64,000 bases of DNA from an uncultured Alphaproteobacteria bacterium. GTDB taxonomy: Bacteria > Pseudomonadota > Alphaproteobacteria > CAAHEQ01 > UBA3637. The stretch spans positions 66,484 through 130,483 of the forward strand of contig CALXUR010000002.1 of the NCBI GenBank assembly GCA_944391735.1, written 5' to 3'. Positions within the stretch are counted from its first letter, which is position 1. Every line of letters starts with the position of its first letter. Below the pieces are notes generated by a model, which saw nothing but the letters and a program-made list of their open reading frames with translations, was not told the DNA's origin and did not search any database. A program made the position numbers and the translations under genes. This document shows positions 9,540 through 18,272 of the stretch, in pieces.

Positions 9540-9699
9540 GAAAATGATGTTATTCTTTTATTCAATTTTAAAGCTCTTGTCAAGCTCTTTTTACATGATA
9601 TGCGTTTTTTGAAGGATAATTCTCTTTGCGTTCGACATATTTTTTAATTCATTTTTGTTTATTTTTATGTTATAGTCCAACTCGGAGTAGGAGGAAAAA

Positions 9700-9897
9700 A
9701 TGAAAATATTGTTATACGCATTACTTTTATGGCTTGTTTTGAAAGGAATTGCTTTTCTCTTTTTCCCTAAAGTGATGCAGGATTTTGTCAGTCAAAATAT
9801 CATTGATGCCAAAATTGCCGATTTAAAAATATTCGGCGGGTTTTTATTGCTCATTGCCGTTATTCTGTGGGTTGTTGTTGTGAAAGATACACCGTAA
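9700..9897 (+). CDS. Small two-helix membrane protein, DUF2065-like
   Basis: A 65-aa protein with two hydrophobic segments (residues 3-22 and 43-61). The pattern LKGIAFLFFPKVMQDFV, then a loop, then LKIFGGFLLLIAVILW resembles the DUF2065 family (one helix, FP motif, second helix with G). Function unknown. GTAGGAGG precedes the ATG at good spacing. The frameshifted cysteine-rich gene begins 17 bp downstream. Confidence 0.5.
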   Translation: MKILLYALLLWLVLKGIAFLFFPKVMQDFVSQNIIDAKIADLKIFGGFLLLIAVILWVVVVKDTP

Positions 9898-9914
9898 AAA
9901 GGAAAAAGGACAAT

Positions 9915-10629
9915 ATGAAACTGATTGAAATAATAGAAAGAGATCCCGTATTGGTTAAACGGTTACTGGATTTATGGGAAGGTTCCGTTCGGGTCGACAC
10001 GTGTGATTTTATACAGTTTAATCAGTGCCGAACCTGTGATGATATGGCTTTTTTTTCTGTGGGAAGTAAGGAATCCTGCTCTTTTTTTGTGTTCCGGTCG
10101 TCAAGTTAATTATGCCGGTAGTGGCTCCGCTCTTAATCAAATCAATTGCGCCTTGTCCGAATGCCCTTCTTTTTTTCCTGTTCAATCTGTTTATGGTAGT
10201 TGTTTTGCCAGTTTGTCAGAGGCGGAGCGCGATTTAGGATATGATGTTGTTAATGAAAATAATACAGATACTTTCAAAGATAACGGCACTTCAATTCCCA
10301 TGCCGGAGACGGGAGAGTGTCCGGATGATTTCCCGTTTGCAGGCTGGAGGAAATGTTTTTCCTGTGATACACCGGAAGATCTTAATCTTTCGGAAGAGGA
10401 TTGCTTGAAATGTCCCAATCGGGTTTATAAAGTTTATCCGAATTGGCACGTTTCTCAATGTGAACGGTTATGCCCACCGGATAAACCATTGATGGATTCT
10501 GAAGGCATTTGTTATGCGTGTAATACGCCTGTTCCGATAGGCCTTGATTATAATAATCGTTTGTGCGAACGTTTTTGCCCGAACCAACGTCATCTTATCA
10601 GAGACGCATGTGTATTGAATGAAAAATAA
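9915..10629 (+). pseudogene. Cysteine-rich surface-type protein, frameshifted at a T7 tract
   Basis: Two overlapping frames together read as one gene. The first starts at ATG 9915 (AAGGA upstream) and runs to CDDMAFFSVGSKESCSFF. A tract of seven T (10082-10088) then breaks the frame; six T would continue into LCSGRQVNYAGSG and on through a cysteine-rich region ending at 10629. That region (CFSCDTPEDLNLSEEDCLKC, then PNRVY and CYACNTP) closely resembles repeats in the convergent prepilin-like gene at 10644-12431. No signal or pilin helix is present: residues 10-28 (PVLVKRLLDLWEGSVRV) instead resemble the start of GNAT acetyltransferases, so the gene may be a chimera. A decayed gene, a phase-variable gene or a sequence error are all possible. 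Confidence 0.55.
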
Positions 10630-10643
10630 TCCTCTTTAATCTT

Positions 10644-12431
10644 TTATCCGCCGCATTGGGTTTGCTGTTCGGGTGTTAAAGCGGACACATCTTCGGGACA
10701 TTTTTTGCACGTATTGCCGTCCAGATACCGCACACCGGGGCAGGCGCACTTGTTTTCCGGAACACCTTGCACGTTAAAGTCCGCTTCTTCATCACAGGTG
10801 TGACACTCTCCTCTGCTGTCCCATATTTTTCCATTTTCACAGTATTTGGCGCAGTAGGAACCATTGATAACCACACGGTTAGGACAAGCGCGACAAGAAT
10901 CAAGAACAGCCTCGTCTTTTCCGACATAACTTAAAAAGATACTTTGTTGCGGACTGTCGCATCGAAAACAACGCCCGGCTCGATTCATATGATCACCGAT
11001 AAAACGGACTCCTTCACATTGATAACAACTGTCCCAAATACCCCAAACATCAAAATATTCGCTCTCTTCATCACAAGTATGACATTGCCCCGATTGATCT
11101 AATCCCTGATCAGCAGTTGGACAATTCAGTGCACAGACAGAACTAACCTCACTTCGAATCAACGTCCGGTTAGGACAATTCTTTTCACATGTCGCGATAG
11201 ACGCTTCCGTATCTTCATAAAAACCAGTATGAGCACTGGGATAGTCGCATCGATAACACCCATAGGCATTTGATGTCCAATTAACGGCAATAAACCGGTT
11301 TGGACATTTAAAACACTCTTCCTGGGGTGCAGAGAAATCTTTCTCATCAAAACAGCTGACACAGGTTCCGTTATCGGCAAAAATCAATCCCTCCGGGCAT
11401 GGTAGTGAGCAGAAAGAATTGGTATTGGTAGCCGTTGCCACAAATGTTCTGTTATCACAAACGGCACATCTTTGCCTTCCCCAATCATGATGGCCATATC
11501 CCATAGCAATATTTTGCGTTGTTTCATCACAATCATGACACCGTCCCTGACTGTCAATCAAAGGTTTCTCGGGCGGGCAACAGTTGCCGTCGGCGTCACA
11601 ACAGTCTCCGGCTTCGTTCACCGTCTCGCAACAGAATCGCCCCTTTACACTTTCCCCCGGACAACACACATATTGCCCGTCATCAAAGTTTTTAACGCAG
11701 CTTTCCCCGCTGCTGCAACTCGTCCAACACGTCCCGCTCTCACACGTTCCGCAAGGACAATCCGCGTCCGTTTTACATCCCCCCATTTCCGTCTGGAATC
11801 GGAACACAAGGACGTTCTCTTCCCCGCAAGCCTCCGGATTTGTCCCGACCACCACACCATTCACTCGCGTCTGTGTCGGTAGCGTCCAGCCCGTCCGAAC
11901 CATCTCTCGACAGAGATTGTTATCAATGTCTTGTAACGTTAATTCGAAAAAGCCGCTGTCCACACGCGCAACGGCTATCGGATAGCCCAATTGCGTTGTA
12001 TCTCCCATTTCCACCTGAGATAAAGGCGCGCCCGTTATACTCTGTTGAGAGTGAATTACTACCCGCCGACGCAATTCGTTAAATGTCTCATTTGCTTGGT
12101 ATTTCGTAACAGCGTATCGATACGCCATAATCCCACCGATAGCCAACAATCCCATAATCGCTAACACACCCAGCGTTTCCACCATCGATCGGCCGGATTC
12201 CGAATCGGATTTTGGACTTCCCTTTTTATGGGTTCCCGTGTCAGAGCGCGGGAATGACGTAGAAGCGGGGGTCATTCCCGCTTTTTTATAAGGTGTCATC
12301 CCCGACACCACCTCTGCCGTCATCCCCGACCCGATCGGGGATCCTGTAACATGTAATTCTTCTTTTTCGGTTCCTTGGGGCAACCCCGCTTCTTCTCGGT
12401 TTCCCGCCTCTCTTTTTCCTCTCATTCCCAT
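10644..12431 (-). CDS. Prepilin-like protein with large cysteine-rich repeat domain
   Basis: A 595-aa protein. Residues 80-104 (SGRSMVETLGVLAIMGLLAIGG...) form a type IV prepilin-type cleavage site and hydrophobic helix with the Glu at +5 after the Gly. A pilin-like head follows (about 105-215), then roughly 375 residues of irregular cysteine-rich units with recurring C..C and CPNR-type motifs (CFKCPNRF, NCPNRT, ACPNRV, CHTCDEE three times), suggesting a disulfide-stabilised extracellular stalk. I placed the start at 12431 because AGGAAAGGG precedes it; an ATG at 12461 has no such site. The 80-residue leader is built partly from palindromic repeats. A paralog is at 45728-47398. Confidence 0.75.
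   Translation of the reverse strand: MGMRGKREAGNREEAGLPQGTEKEELHVTGSPIGSGMTAEVVSGMTPYKKAGMTPASTSFPRSDTGTHKKGSPKSDSESGRSMVETLGVLAIMGLLAIGGIMAYRYAVTKYQANETFNELRRRVVIHSQQSITGAPLSQVEMGDTTQLGYPIAVARVDSGFFELTLQDIDNNLCREMVRTGWTLPTQTRVNGVVVGTNPEACGEENVLVFRFQTEMGGCKTDADCPCGTCESGTCWTSCSSGESCVKNFDDGQYVCCPGESVKGRFCCETVNEAGDCCDADGNCCPPEKPLIDSQGRCHDCDETTQNIAMGYGHHDWGRQRCAVCDNRTFVATATNTNSFCSLPCPEGLIFADNGTCVSCFDEKDFSAPQEECFKCPNRFIAVNWTSNAYGCYRCDYPSAHTGFYEDTEASIATCEKNCPNRTLIRSEVSSVCALNCPTADQGLDQSGQCHTCDEESEYFDVWGIWDSCYQCEGVRFIGDHMNRAGRCFRCDSPQQSIFLSYVGKDEAVLDSCRACPNRVVINGSYCAKYCENGKIWDSRGECHTCDEEADFNVQGVPENKCACPGVRYLDGNTCKKCPEDVSALTPEQQTQCGG
12233..12342. repeat. Cluster of REP-like palindromes inside the prepilin leader
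   Basis: Three GC-rich palindromes: TTCCCG...CGGGAA (12233-12254), AAGCGGG...CCCGCTT (12262-12282) and ATCCCCGA/TCGGGGAT (12322-12342), with 'GTCATCCC(C)' flanks typical of dispersed bacterial intergenic repeats. They lie in frame inside the leader of the prepilin-like gene and encode roughly residues 30-66. Confidence 0.7.
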
Positions 12432-12613
12432 TTCCCTTTCCTGTAAAAATTTAATGGTCATTTAATTTTTACATTTTTTCATCTTATCCCCCTTTTCTTT
12501 CAAAATACAGGAAGTCTTTTTATTATTTCATTTTTTCCTTGATTTCATATCCGCACCCATGTTATACATTTTTATAACTTTTTATTGACCCTTTTTTCGT
12601 TACGGTAAGGGAT

Positions 12614-12645
12614 AAAAAAAAGAGGCTGAAAAGCCTCTTTTTCTT
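12614..12645. terminator. Bidirectional-looking terminator near valS
   Basis: AAAGAGGCT-GAAA-AGCCTCTTT with A and T runs on both sides, between the valS 3' end and the upstream region of the prepilin-like gene. It fits termination of valS on the minus strand. Confidence 0.8.
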
Positions 12646-12657
12646 TTTGGGGTATAT

Positions 12658-15258
12658 TTATTTTTGTTTCTTTTCGTCTTCTCCGAAAACACAAATACTT
12701 AAACTCAGATTGTCACCCGTTTCCCATACCGGAGAAACTTTGACATTTCCTGCATTCATAATATCTTCTTCGGCATTTTTGGCTAAAGAAAGTGTTTGTT
12801 CATCCCCCCGGATCGTTAATTCAATCACAGGTGTTTTCAAAGAACGCTTTTGCTCTGCTTTTTCTTTTCGAATCAAGTTCAAAACAGCGGCCGTTTTCTC
12901 ATAAATTGCTGAATTACCTGCTATTTCATTTAGCTCTTGAACCTGTGGGAAAGATGAAATATGAATGGATTTTTCATCTTTTGCCCAGGGACGGGATTGC
13001 CAAATTTCCTCTGTGGTAAAGGATAAAAACGGTGCAAACAAACGCATTAAAATGTCAATGGTTAACATTAAGGTTGCCACTGCGGATTCCGGATGGTCAC
13101 TGTATGCCCGTCCTTTGACAAGCTCTAAATAATTGTCGCAGAAATCCCAAAAACATTTTTCTGTCATTTCCAATGCAAAAGCATAGTCATTAGCCTCAAA
13201 AGACTTGTTGGCGGTTTCCACCACACCGGACAGTCGTGCCGCCCAAGCTTTATCCACCGGGGCTGTGATGTGACGATGATAGTCGTCTGTAAAGGAAACA
13301 CCCGATTTATCCAAAATCATAAAGACAAATTTACTGGCGTTAAAGATTTTCATGGTCAGTTTTCGCCCCTGTTCCATGATTTGCTCTTCAAAAGCCGTAT
13401 CTATTCCTAATTTGGCGCGCGCGGCCCAATACCGAACCGCATCGGCAGAGTGTTTGATTAACAAATCAATGGGCGTGACCACATTTCCTTTGGATTTGCT
13501 CATCTTTTTCCGATCGGGATCCAAAATAAACCCGCTGATTAAAGCTTCATGCCAAGGCTCTTTTCCGGTATGGGCAAAGGATTTCATTATCGTGTAAAAT
13601 GCCCATGTCCGGATAATGTCATGCGCTTGCGGTCGAATGTCGAACGGCATGGATAAGTGATGCCCTTCCGGCGCGTGAGCCATGGCAATTTGGGGAGTTA
13701 CGGAACTTGTCGCCCATGTATCCATGACATCTTTGTCTCCGACAAATCCGCCCGGAATGCCTCGTTGTTCCGGTTTATATCCCGCAGGCACATCTGTCAT
13801 CGGGTCAACGGGAAGTTGTGAGCGGTCGGCGAAAATAGGTTCATCATAATTGATTTCGCCATTTTCTTTAACTTTATACCAAACAGGGAAGGGAACCCCG
13901 AAAAAGCGTTGTCGTGAAATACACCAATCCTGATTTAAACCATCGACCCAAGCCTCATAGCGTGATTGCATATGTGCCGGTGTCCATTTGATTTTACGTC
14001 CCAATTCCAATAGTTCTTTTTTATAATTCAGAATGTTGATAAACCATTGACGTGATGAAACAAACTCCAAAGGAATGTTACCTTTTTCATAGAACTTAAC
14101 CGGATGCATTAACGGTTTCGGTTCGGTCAGTAAATCCCCCGTTTCACTTAAAAATGAAACGATTTTAGCCCGCGCGTCTTTTACTTTTAATCCAATAATT
14201 TGATCATAGTATGCTTTGGCTTTTTCTGCGTTTAAGGAAACAAAGTTGCCTTTGCCGTATTCTTGGTCAATGATTCGCCCGTCCAGACCGATAATTTGTT
14301 TAATCGGCAACCCGGATTGCTTCCACCAGGCAACGTCCGCCGCATCCCCGAATGTGCATACCATCATAATACCCGTTCCTTTATCCATTTCCGCGTGTTC
14401 CGAAGGCACAATGGGAACGGGAATGTCAAATAAGGGAACAATCGCTTTCTTTCCGAAAAACGGCTTGTAACGTTCATCATCCGGATGCGCAACAACGGCA
14501 ATACAGGCCGGTAAAAATTCGGGACGTGTTGTAGCAATTGTGAAAGTTGTGTCCGATCCTTCAACACGGAAACGAATATCATGGAAGAAACCTGCAGTTT
14601 CCCGATCCTCTATTTCCGCTTGTGCGATGGCGGATTGGAATGTAACGTCCCACATTGTCGGTGCTTCAACCGAACGTGCCATGCCCTTTTCAATTAAATC
14701 CAGAAAAGATTTTTGCGATTCAACAATGGCTTTGGAACCAATGGTTGTGTATTTTAAACGCCAATCATAGGAATGCCCGATTTTATGGAAAATATCCTCA
14801 AAAGCTTGCTCATCCACGTGAGTCAGTTCTTCGCAGGCTTCAATAAAGTTCTGACGTGACACCTCTTTACGACCACCGTCCGCTTTCGGATCATGGACGG
14901 GTTTAAAGTCCGGATCATAGGGCAGGGCGGGATTGCATGCAATATTATAGTAATTTTGAACTCGACGTTCCGTCGGAAGGCCGTTGTCATCCCATCCGAT
15001 CGGATAAAAAATAGACTTTCCTTTCATTCGGTTATAGCGAACCATAACGTCTGTTTGGGTATAAGAAAAAATATGTCCGATATGCAGGGAGCCCGATACT
15101 GTCGGCGGAGGTGTGTCCACAACAAATGTTTGGTCACGTGACGCTGTTTTATCATAGGCATAAATGCCGCTGTCTTCCCAAAAACGAACCGCACGCTCTT
15201 CAATGGCGGCCGAGTTGAATTTGTCGTCTAAAGCTTTTGTTTCTTTGTATTGAGCCAT
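12658..15258 (-). CDS. valS: Valyl-tRNA synthetase, archaeal/rickettsial type
   Basis: Class I synthetase for valine (866 aa). HIGH-type motif HIGH in GSLHIGHIFSYTQTD near residue 58 and KMSKS in RKKMSKSKGN. The segment IGWDDNGLPTERRVQN and the absence of a long C-terminal coiled coil match the archaeal-like ValRS that Rickettsiales and Holosporales possess, as opposed to the bacterial form with WxPGTDHAG. The editing domain (TTRPEFLPACIAVVAHPDD) is present. AAGGA lies upstream of the ATG. Confidence 0.95.
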   Translation of the reverse strand: MAQYKETKALDDKFNSAAIEERAVRFWEDSGIYAYDKTASRDQTFVVDTPPPTVSGSLHIGHIFSYTQTDVMVRYNRMKGKSIFYPIGWDDNGLPTERRVQNYYNIACNPALPYDPDFKPVHDPKADGGRKEVSRQNFIEACEELTHVDEQAFEDIFHKIGHSYDWRLKYTTIGSKAIVESQKSFLDLIEKGMARSVEAPTMWDVTFQSAIAQAEIEDRETAGFFHDIRFRVEGSDTTFTIATTRPEFLPACIAVVAHPDDERYKPFFGKKAIVPLFDIPVPIVPSEHAEMDKGTGIMMVCTFGDAADVAWWKQSGLPIKQIIGLDGRIIDQEYGKGNFVSLNAEKAKAYYDQIIGLKVKDARAKIVSFLSETGDLLTEPKPLMHPVKFYEKGNIPLEFVSSRQWFINILNYKKELLELGRKIKWTPAHMQSRYEAWVDGLNQDWCISRQRFFGVPFPVWYKVKENGEINYDEPIFADRSQLPVDPMTDVPAGYKPEQRGIPGGFVGDKDVMDTWATSSVTPQIAMAHAPEGHHLSMPFDIRPQAHDIIRTWAFYTIMKSFAHTGKEPWHEALISGFILDPDRKKMSKSKGNVVTPIDLLIKHSADAVRYWAARAKLGIDTAFEEQIMEQGRKLTMKIFNASKFVFMILDKSGVSFTDDYHRHITAPVDKAWAARLSGVVETANKSFEANDYAFALEMTEKCFWDFCDNYLELVKGRAYSDHPESAVATLMLTIDILMRLFAPFLSFTTEEIWQSRPWAKDEKSIHISSFPQVQELNEIAGNSAIYEKTAAVLNLIRKEKAEQKRSLKTPVIELTIRGDEQTLSLAKNAEEDIMNAGNVKVSPVWETGDNLSLSICVFGEDEKKQK

Positions 15259-15330
15259 AATTTTTTCCTTTTAAAAATGAATGAGCATTATTGTATCGTA
15301 TCCGTTTTCGAAAATCAAGGGAAAAATCGA

Positions 15331-15362
15331 AAAAAACGGATAAGGGATTTATCCGTTTTTTT
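15331..15362 (-). terminator. Terminator of the 15426-16292 gene
   Basis: Inverted repeat ACGGATAA (15336-15343) with TTATCCGT (15349-15356), flanked by A and T runs; on the minus strand it follows the stop at 15426. Confidence 0.75.
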
Positions 15363-15425
15363 TAGGTCAACAGGAGGTGAATCACCTGCCGTTTGCCGGT
15401 TGCTTTTTATGATGTCGGCACTGTA

Positions 15426-16292
15426 TTAATAACAGCAACAACAATAGTCCATGCAATCTTTAAGCATCCGTTTTGAAAGTTGATTTTGGTGTTTGATTTC
15501 AATCTGTTCTACCCACATTTTTTGATCATACGGGTTTTGTGTCAAAAGAAACCATCCGAATACTTTTAAATCAGCATGCATTTGTTTCGTTTTTTCGGCT
15601 CTTGTTTTAAGATGGCTCGACCGCGTTACCGGGTGATCGGGCATTAATATCGGTAACAATTGAGTTGCCAAATAAGAAACGCCTTTGTTTATATCCGATT
15701 GGGCGACAACTTGCCGACTGTTTGAAAAAATTTGCGCCGCTTGATTTCTTTTGGCGGGAGGCAACTGTGCTACGCGAAACAATATAGATCTAAGCGGGTG
15801 ATTTGTATTCAGATCGCTTTGATTAAGTCTACTGGAGGGTTGTAATTGTTCCCATAAAATTTGCTCTCCTAAGACAGAGATTTTAGTGCTAAATTGATTG
15901 AGTGCGTTTTTTAATATACGACGCATTAAAAGGTTTTGCGATGCCTTCCATAGCGATTCATCAGGTAAACTGAACGTCTCTTTTGTCTTGATATCTTCTT
16001 TTAATTGTGTGCGGACACTCGGCGTCGCCAATTGATAGCTCATCATAAACGCTTCTGTTGCGCTTGGGGATAATTTCATCAATGTTTGTAACCCCTTTGA
16101 TAAATTCTGATGGTAGGGTCTGCTGTAATAACCGTGATGTTCCATTTCGTCGGCATTTTCTTGAATCAGGTACGCGATTTTCTCTCTGTCGCTTTGGGAA
16201 TAGGTCGTTGCCAGAATTGTAAAAGTATTTAATATTCTTACCTGTGCCGTACTGAAACGGGTAACGATATCGTTCCAATTTTGATGACTCAT
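15426..16292 (-). CDS. Uncharacterised helical protein with Cys-rich tail
   Basis: A 288-aa soluble protein, predicted mostly helical, that I do not recognise. There is no signal peptide or membrane segment. It ends in CMDYCCCCY, four consecutive cysteines plus one more, an unusual C-terminus that could bind metal or be lipidated or cross-linked (speculation). The ATG at 16292 has AAGGAG upstream; an in-frame codon 17 residues earlier lacks one. It is divergent from the gene at 16433 and has its own terminator. Confidence 0.6.
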   Translation of the reverse strand: MSHQNWNDIVTRFSTAQVRILNTFTILATTYSQSDREKIAYLIQENADEMEHHGYYSRPYHQNLSKGLQTLMKLSPSATEAFMMSYQLATPSVRTQLKEDIKTKETFSLPDESLWKASQNLLMRRILKNALNQFSTKISVLGEQILWEQLQPSSRLNQSDLNTNHPLRSILFRVAQLPPAKRNQAAQIFSNSRQVVAQSDINKGVSYLATQLLPILMPDHPVTRSSHLKTRAEKTKQMHADLKVFGWFLLTQNPYDQKMWVEQIEIKHQNQLSKRMLKDCMDYCCCCY

Positions 16293-16370
16293 TTTTAACT
16301 CCTTATTTTCATGGATTTTAGCATGCTCATATTTTTTTGTCAATGGATGTATTGAAAGAGTTGGTTTAAT

Positions 16371-16399
16371 TTGACAGAATAAAAAAAGTTTGTTATAAT
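16371..16399 (+). promoter_or_regulatory. Consensus sigma-70 promoter
   Basis: TTGACA (16371-16376), 17-bp spacer, TATAAT (16394-16399): a perfect match to the vegetative consensus, 33 bp before the ATG at 16433. Confidence 0.85.
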
Positions 16400-16432
16400 G
16401 AATATATGATTAACTTGTTATGGGAGGATACC

Positions 16433-17599
16433 ATGGGACTGCGTGATAAGTTGAAACAATCTGCTCAAAAAACAACACGTGTGGCGGCCTTGGCTGCCGG
16501 AATGACGGCCGGTTTAACAGGTGCGGAAGCGCGAGCGGAAACAACATCGGGTTCGACGCCGGATCAAACGGTCGCGGCTCTTGTGTCTGATGAGCAAGAA
16601 ACACGGGATGTGCTTGCTTCTTTTAAACCGAAATCAAATCGGGTCAGACCGGATATGAAATATGTTATGCAGTCTTTGAATTTAATGAATACAAAAGGCG
16701 GGATGGCTTTCACCTATGATGATGTCATAGCGGCGCGGGATCAGGTTGCGCCCGATCAGGTTGAAAGCAAGAATCCTCGGGAAACCCCCTATACGGAATA
16801 TGAACAACAAATTATTGATGATGCGGCGACATATTTATCCTCCAATCCGTTCGCAGATGGTGGAAAGGAAGGGATAAAAGGACGGATTTATCAAGTTTTA
16901 GAATCCTCCGGAAATCCGAAAATTTCATACATAAAAGATGAAAATTCCATAACAGCCAATTTATTGGGGCATGGTCGTTCCAATTATTCTCCGAGTGGTC
17001 ATATATATATCCATGATGCGTCTGATTTTGTTCCCGAACTGTCCCATGCATTTCGAGACAATAATAATGTGATGGGTGAAGCCGGAAATTTCATTGTAGA
17101 TGGTCTGAAAGATATTTTTACATTGACAAGTGTTGGTTTTTCTGAAAATGCCCAAGCGCAAAATTATAAGAAAACAGGATATATGGAACACGATACCCAT
17201 TCAATTGTGGAACCTGTCTTGGAACAATATCTGGTTCAAGATCCACTTTCTGAGTATGGTGAGATTAAATCAATAGATGAAGCGGCCGCTATGATTGATA
17301 TGATACGCCATCAACAAAACGATAACAGCGCAGTCTATACGTGGACGGCCGAAGGGGATAAGGCTGTTGCTCACGGAAAGGAAACTTTAAGAAATCGTTA
17401 TTTGACCTATTTGGGGCAGAATGAAAAACTGATGACAAAATTGGCGCGGGATGCCGGTAAACAGCCTCTACTGAAAGACTTGGTTGTTCCAGAGGAAATT
17501 GCTTCAAAACCGATTCCTCCAAAAGAAACTGATTCTGTTGATAAACCGCTTTCGCCGGCCTTGGTGGCGGCGGCTCAAAATAAACGCGCTAATGGTTAG
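16433..17599 (+). CDS. Secreted protein with degenerate metallopeptidase-like motif (PELSH)
   Basis: A 388-aa protein. The N-terminus has a basic region and an Ala/Gly-rich hydrophobic stretch with a likely signal peptidase site after AEARA (about residue 35), so it is probably exported. At 201-208 PELSHAFR occupies the place of an HExxH helix with the first His replaced by Pro; downstream YMEHDTHSIVEP supplies further His and Glu. This is similar in style to secreted metallopeptidase-like proteins of gut bacteria, but catalysis is doubtful. GGGAGGA precedes the ATG and a perfect promoter lies upstream, suggesting strong expression. Family unknown to me. Confidence 0.6.
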   Translation: MGLRDKLKQSAQKTTRVAALAAGMTAGLTGAEARAETTSGSTPDQTVAALVSDEQETRDVLASFKPKSNRVRPDMKYVMQSLNLMNTKGGMAFTYDDVIAARDQVAPDQVESKNPRETPYTEYEQQIIDDAATYLSSNPFADGGKEGIKGRIYQVLESSGNPKISYIKDENSITANLLGHGRSNYSPSGHIYIHDASDFVPELSHAFRDNNNVMGEAGNFIVDGLKDIFTLTSVGFSENAQAQNYKKTGYMEHDTHSIVEPVLEQYLVQDPLSEYGEIKSIDEAAAMIDMIRHQQNDNSAVYTWTAEGDKAVAHGKETLRNRYLTYLGQNEKLMTKLARDAGKQPLLKDLVVPEEIASKPIPPKETDSVDKPLSPALVAAAQNKRANG

Positions 17600-17664
17600 A
17601 ATTTTTTTGAATCAGGGTATTGACTTTTTTTAGAAGAGCGTGTATAACTTCTTCCATTGAACTT

Positions 17665-17739
17665 GGGTGCGTAGCTCAGCGGGAGAGCATTACCTTCACA
17701 CGGTAGGGGTCACAGGTTCAATCCCTGTCGCACCCACCA
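17665..17739 (+). tRNA. tRNA-Val(CAC)
   Basis: Acceptor GGGTGCG/CGCACCC, anticodon loop TTCACAC (anticodon CAC), T-arm with GGTTCAATCC and encoded CCA. Confidence 0.95.
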
Positions 17740-17815
17740 TAAAAAATTTTATTGCCACTTACGGTATTGTAAGTGTTTTTTGTTTTTTAACAGTATTCAT
17801 TCGGATATGAAAGGT

Positions 17816-17844
17816 TTGACATTTTCCGTCTTTTTATATATAAT
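17816..17844 (+). promoter_or_regulatory. Consensus sigma-70 promoter
   Basis: TTGACA (17816-17821), 17-bp spacer, TATAAT (17839-17844), a second perfect consensus promoter, 26 bp before the ATG at 17871. Confidence 0.85.
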
Positions 17845-17870
17845 ATATCAGATAATTTTATGGAGAAAAA

Positions 17871-18218
17871 ATGACAACAGAGTATCAAGTTTTATTGAAA
17901 AATTTAAGAAAATATCCCGTGGAAACCAGACAGAATCTGGTTGTTGCTTTGAAAAATTATATTGATGATGAAAGGGTATCGGCGAGCACGCTGATGTCCG
18001 TGTTTTATCCGAAACAGGAAGAAATAACGATGCTGGAAAAGGTGGAAGTTGGCTTTTTTGCGTCGTCTTTTTCCCGGTTATCTCCAAGTGAACGAGCGCG
18101 TTTGATTCAAACCGTGGGGCGGGTGACTATTCGGGAAAAATTGACAAGACGGGTTAACCGTTTCATTGAAAACAGGCTGAATGAGTGCTTCGGGAATGTT
18201 AAAACACGAAATATGTAA
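17871..18218 (+). CDS. Uncharacterised small helical protein
   Basis: A 115-aa soluble, helical, basic protein with no recognised domain (MTTEYQVLLKNLRKYPVE; C-terminal half rich in Arg, TIREKLTRRVNRFIENRLNE). GGAGAA precedes the ATG, a perfect promoter precedes it and a strong terminator follows, so it is a monocistronic, probably well-expressed gene. The charge pattern would suit nucleic-acid or protein binding, but there is no direct evidence. Confidence 0.6.
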   Translation: MTTEYQVLLKNLRKYPVETRQNLVVALKNYIDDERVSASTLMSVFYPKQEEITMLEKVEVGFFASSFSRLSPSERARLIQTVGRVTIREKLTRRVNRFIENRLNECFGNVKTRNM

Positions 18219-18237
18219 TTGATTTGGTATTAATGCA

Positions 18238-18266
18238 AAAACATCCGGAAATTATCCGGATGTTTT
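18238..18266 (+). terminator. Terminator
   Basis: AAAACATCCGGA and TCCGGATGTTTT form a 12-bp stem with a 5-nt loop between the 17871-18218 gene and the convergent tRNA-Asn; it can serve both strands. Confidence 0.85.
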
Positions 18267-18272
18267 CTTTAT

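Noticed and set aside
11472..11985. Plus-strand ORFs over the cysteine-rich domain at 10644-12431
   Set aside because: Antisense shadows produced by Cys/Gly-rich codons; no start signals.
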